A DNA stretch of 64,000 bases from CAZJLN01 sp964540765 (GTDB lineage Bacteria > Chloroflexota > Anaerolineae > Anaerolineales > Anaerolineaceae): the NCBI GenBank assembly GCA_964540765.1, contig CAZINW010000001.1, positions 1-64,000 on the forward strand. The letters run 5' to 3'. Position numbers and translations under genes: made by a program. Shown piece after piece: positions 63,100-64,000 of the stretch; positions within the stretch are counted from its first letter, which is position 1; each line of letters starts with the position of its first letter. The notes under the pieces were generated by a model that was given only the letters and a program-made list of their open reading frames with translations, was not told the DNA's origin and ran no database searches.

Positions 63100-63990
63100 A
63101 TGAGCGCAGTTATCATTGATGGCAAGCAAATTGCCGAAGAGATCAGGGAAAATGTCAGGTTGGAGGTCGCTCAGCGGCTTGCACGAGGTAAAAGCGTGCC
63201 GGGACTCGCAACAGTCCTGCTTGGAGAAGATCCTGCCTCCAAAATCTATGTAGGCGCAAAACACAAAGCCTGTGAAGAAGCAGGCATTCACTCATTTGGT
63301 TTTACGCTTCCGACTGACTCCAGTCAAACAGATGTAGAAAACCTAGTCACAAAATTAAACAATGACCCTGCCATTCATGGCATCTTGGTGCAGTTACCAC
63401 TGCCTAAAGGATTGGATGATGAAAAGGTGCTCAGCGCCATCAGCCTGGAGAAAGACGTGGATGGCTTTCACCCGATCAATATTGGCAGGCTTGCTCAAAA
63501 GGGGCGTGACCCCATTTTCATTCCATGCACACCTGCCGGGGTCATGGCATTGCTCGAAAAAGCCGGGGCACATCTGAACGGCGCCAAAGCGGTGGTGCTG
63601 GGTCGTTCCAACATTGTCGGGATGCCTGTTGCCCTGCTGCTTACAAAAGCGAACGCCACGGTTACCCTCTGCCATTCCCGGACACGCAATCTGCCCCAGG
63701 AATTGCTGCAGGCGGATGTGATCGTGGCTGCCATCGGGCAACCTGAAATGGTCAAAGCAGATTGGATCAAACCCGGTGCCATTGTGATCGATGTTGGTAT
63801 CAACCGGGTGGAAGATGCCAGTAAAAAACGTGGCTACCGGCTGGTCGGCGACGTAGACTTTGACTCCGTCTCCATGGTCGCAGGCGCAATCACACCCGTT
63901 CCCGGTGGTGTGGGTCCGATGACCATTGCCATGCTCCTTCAAAACACCCTGCATGCGGCAGTGCTTGCTGACCTCAAGCAAGCAAAATGA
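63100..63990 (+). CDS. folD: Bifunctional methylenetetrahydrofolate dehydrogenase/cyclohydrolase
   Basis: A 296-residue enzyme interconverting 5,10-methylene-, methenyl- and 10-formyl-tetrahydrofolate, with NADP. Motifs: LGEDPASKIYVGAKHKACEE (with the catalytic lysine region), QLPLPKGLDD, PCTPAGVM, and GRSNIVGMPVALLL for NADP. ATG 63100 follows GGAGGG; an earlier in-frame ATG at 63085 is inside the leader. It ends 10 bp before the window edge. Confidence 0.95.
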   Translation: MSAVIIDGKQIAEEIRENVRLEVAQRLARGKSVPGLATVLLGEDPASKIYVGAKHKACEEAGIHSFGFTLPTDSSQTDVENLVTKLNNDPAIHGILVQLPLPKGLDDEKVLSAISLEKDVDGFHPINIGRLAQKGRDPIFIPCTPAGVMALLEKAGAHLNGAKAVVLGRSNIVGMPVALLLTKANATVTLCHSRTRNLPQELLQADVIVAAIGQPEMVKADWIKPGAIVIDVGINRVEDASKKRGYRLVGDVDFDSVSMVAGAITPVPGGVGPMTIAMLLQNTLHAAVLADLKQAK

Positions 63991-64000
63991 TATTATTTTT

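Noticed and set aside
1..64000. Insertion sequences, prophage, integrons or plasmid genes
   Set aside because: No transposase, integrase, phage structural or replication-initiator motif seen in any frame.

Overview
The window reads as ordinary chromosome from a free-living, probably fermentative bacterium of the Chloroflexota, most likely class Anaerolineae. This is an inference from the mix of genes: many Sec/lipobox proteins of Chloroflexota type, a Rho/FtsK/S1 housekeeping set, a large secreted alpha-2-macroglobulin, and small families such as the WxDxCLG lipoprotein. By eye the GC content is moderate. Genes are dense, lie on both strands, and form short runs with 1-8 bp overlaps. I see no rRNA, insertion sequence, prophage or CRISPR array.

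Layout. 0.2-7.1 kb: HAD phosphatase; a metal-binding protein with a copper P-type ATPase; a site-2 protease / orphan solute-binding lipoprotein / RNase HI run; a selenocysteine tRNA. 7.2-11 kb: GH13 glycosidase, PAP2 phosphatase with a MobA-like nucleotidyltransferase, and a HAD sugar-phosphate mutase-like protein. 11-17 kb: a 1985-residue alpha-2-macroglobulin-like lipoprotein without a recognisable thioester. 17-22.5 kb: rhomboid protease and guanylate kinase, FmdB zinc ribbon, and two secreted HExxH proteins. 22.6-27 kb: STAS protein, MiaB, and a MBL / asparaginase / endonuclease III operon. 27-30 kb: Hsp20, a secreted protein of four tandem repeats, a small conserved protein and tRNA-Arg(CCT). 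30-38 kb: M23/LysM peptidase with Rho, then FtsK, a three-repeat lipoprotein and ribosomal protein S1. 38-43.3 kb: dipeptidase, membrane protein, a paired M16 operon with AcpS and a phosphoesterase. 43.3-44.5 kb: a two-gene operon under an SOS-type promoter. 44.6-49.7 kb: alkaline-phosphatase-superfamily protein, frameshifted nucleoside phosphorylase with an orphan DNA methyltransferase, MscL with a zinc ribbon, and a radical SAM protein. 49.9-57.1 kb: Pth-Mfd, a G5/3D protein with RsmA, and a GT2. 57.3-64 kb: a ChbG deacetylase with a GPH sugar transporter, a tail-anchored unknown, RsmG, a VTT membrane protein with uridine kinase, and FolD.

The most interesting item is the operon at 43.3-44.5 kb. 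A near-consensus promoter (TTGACA-N16-TATAAT) has one LexA/DinR-type box inside its spacer and a second, perfect one across the expected start of transcription. It drives a soluble FtsK/HerA-like P-loop ATPase and a 93-residue conserved protein of unknown function. The pair looks like a DNA-damage-inducible cassette that I cannot match to a described SOS system. Other points worth a second look are the frameshifted nucleoside phosphorylase, the repeat protein with a long exact internal duplication, the thioester-less macroglobulin, and tRNA-Sec with no sel genes nearby.

Start sites were chosen from Shine-Dalgarno sequences, family length and overlaps; where they are uncertain the entry says so. 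No database search was possible, so family names rest on recognised motifs and architecture.
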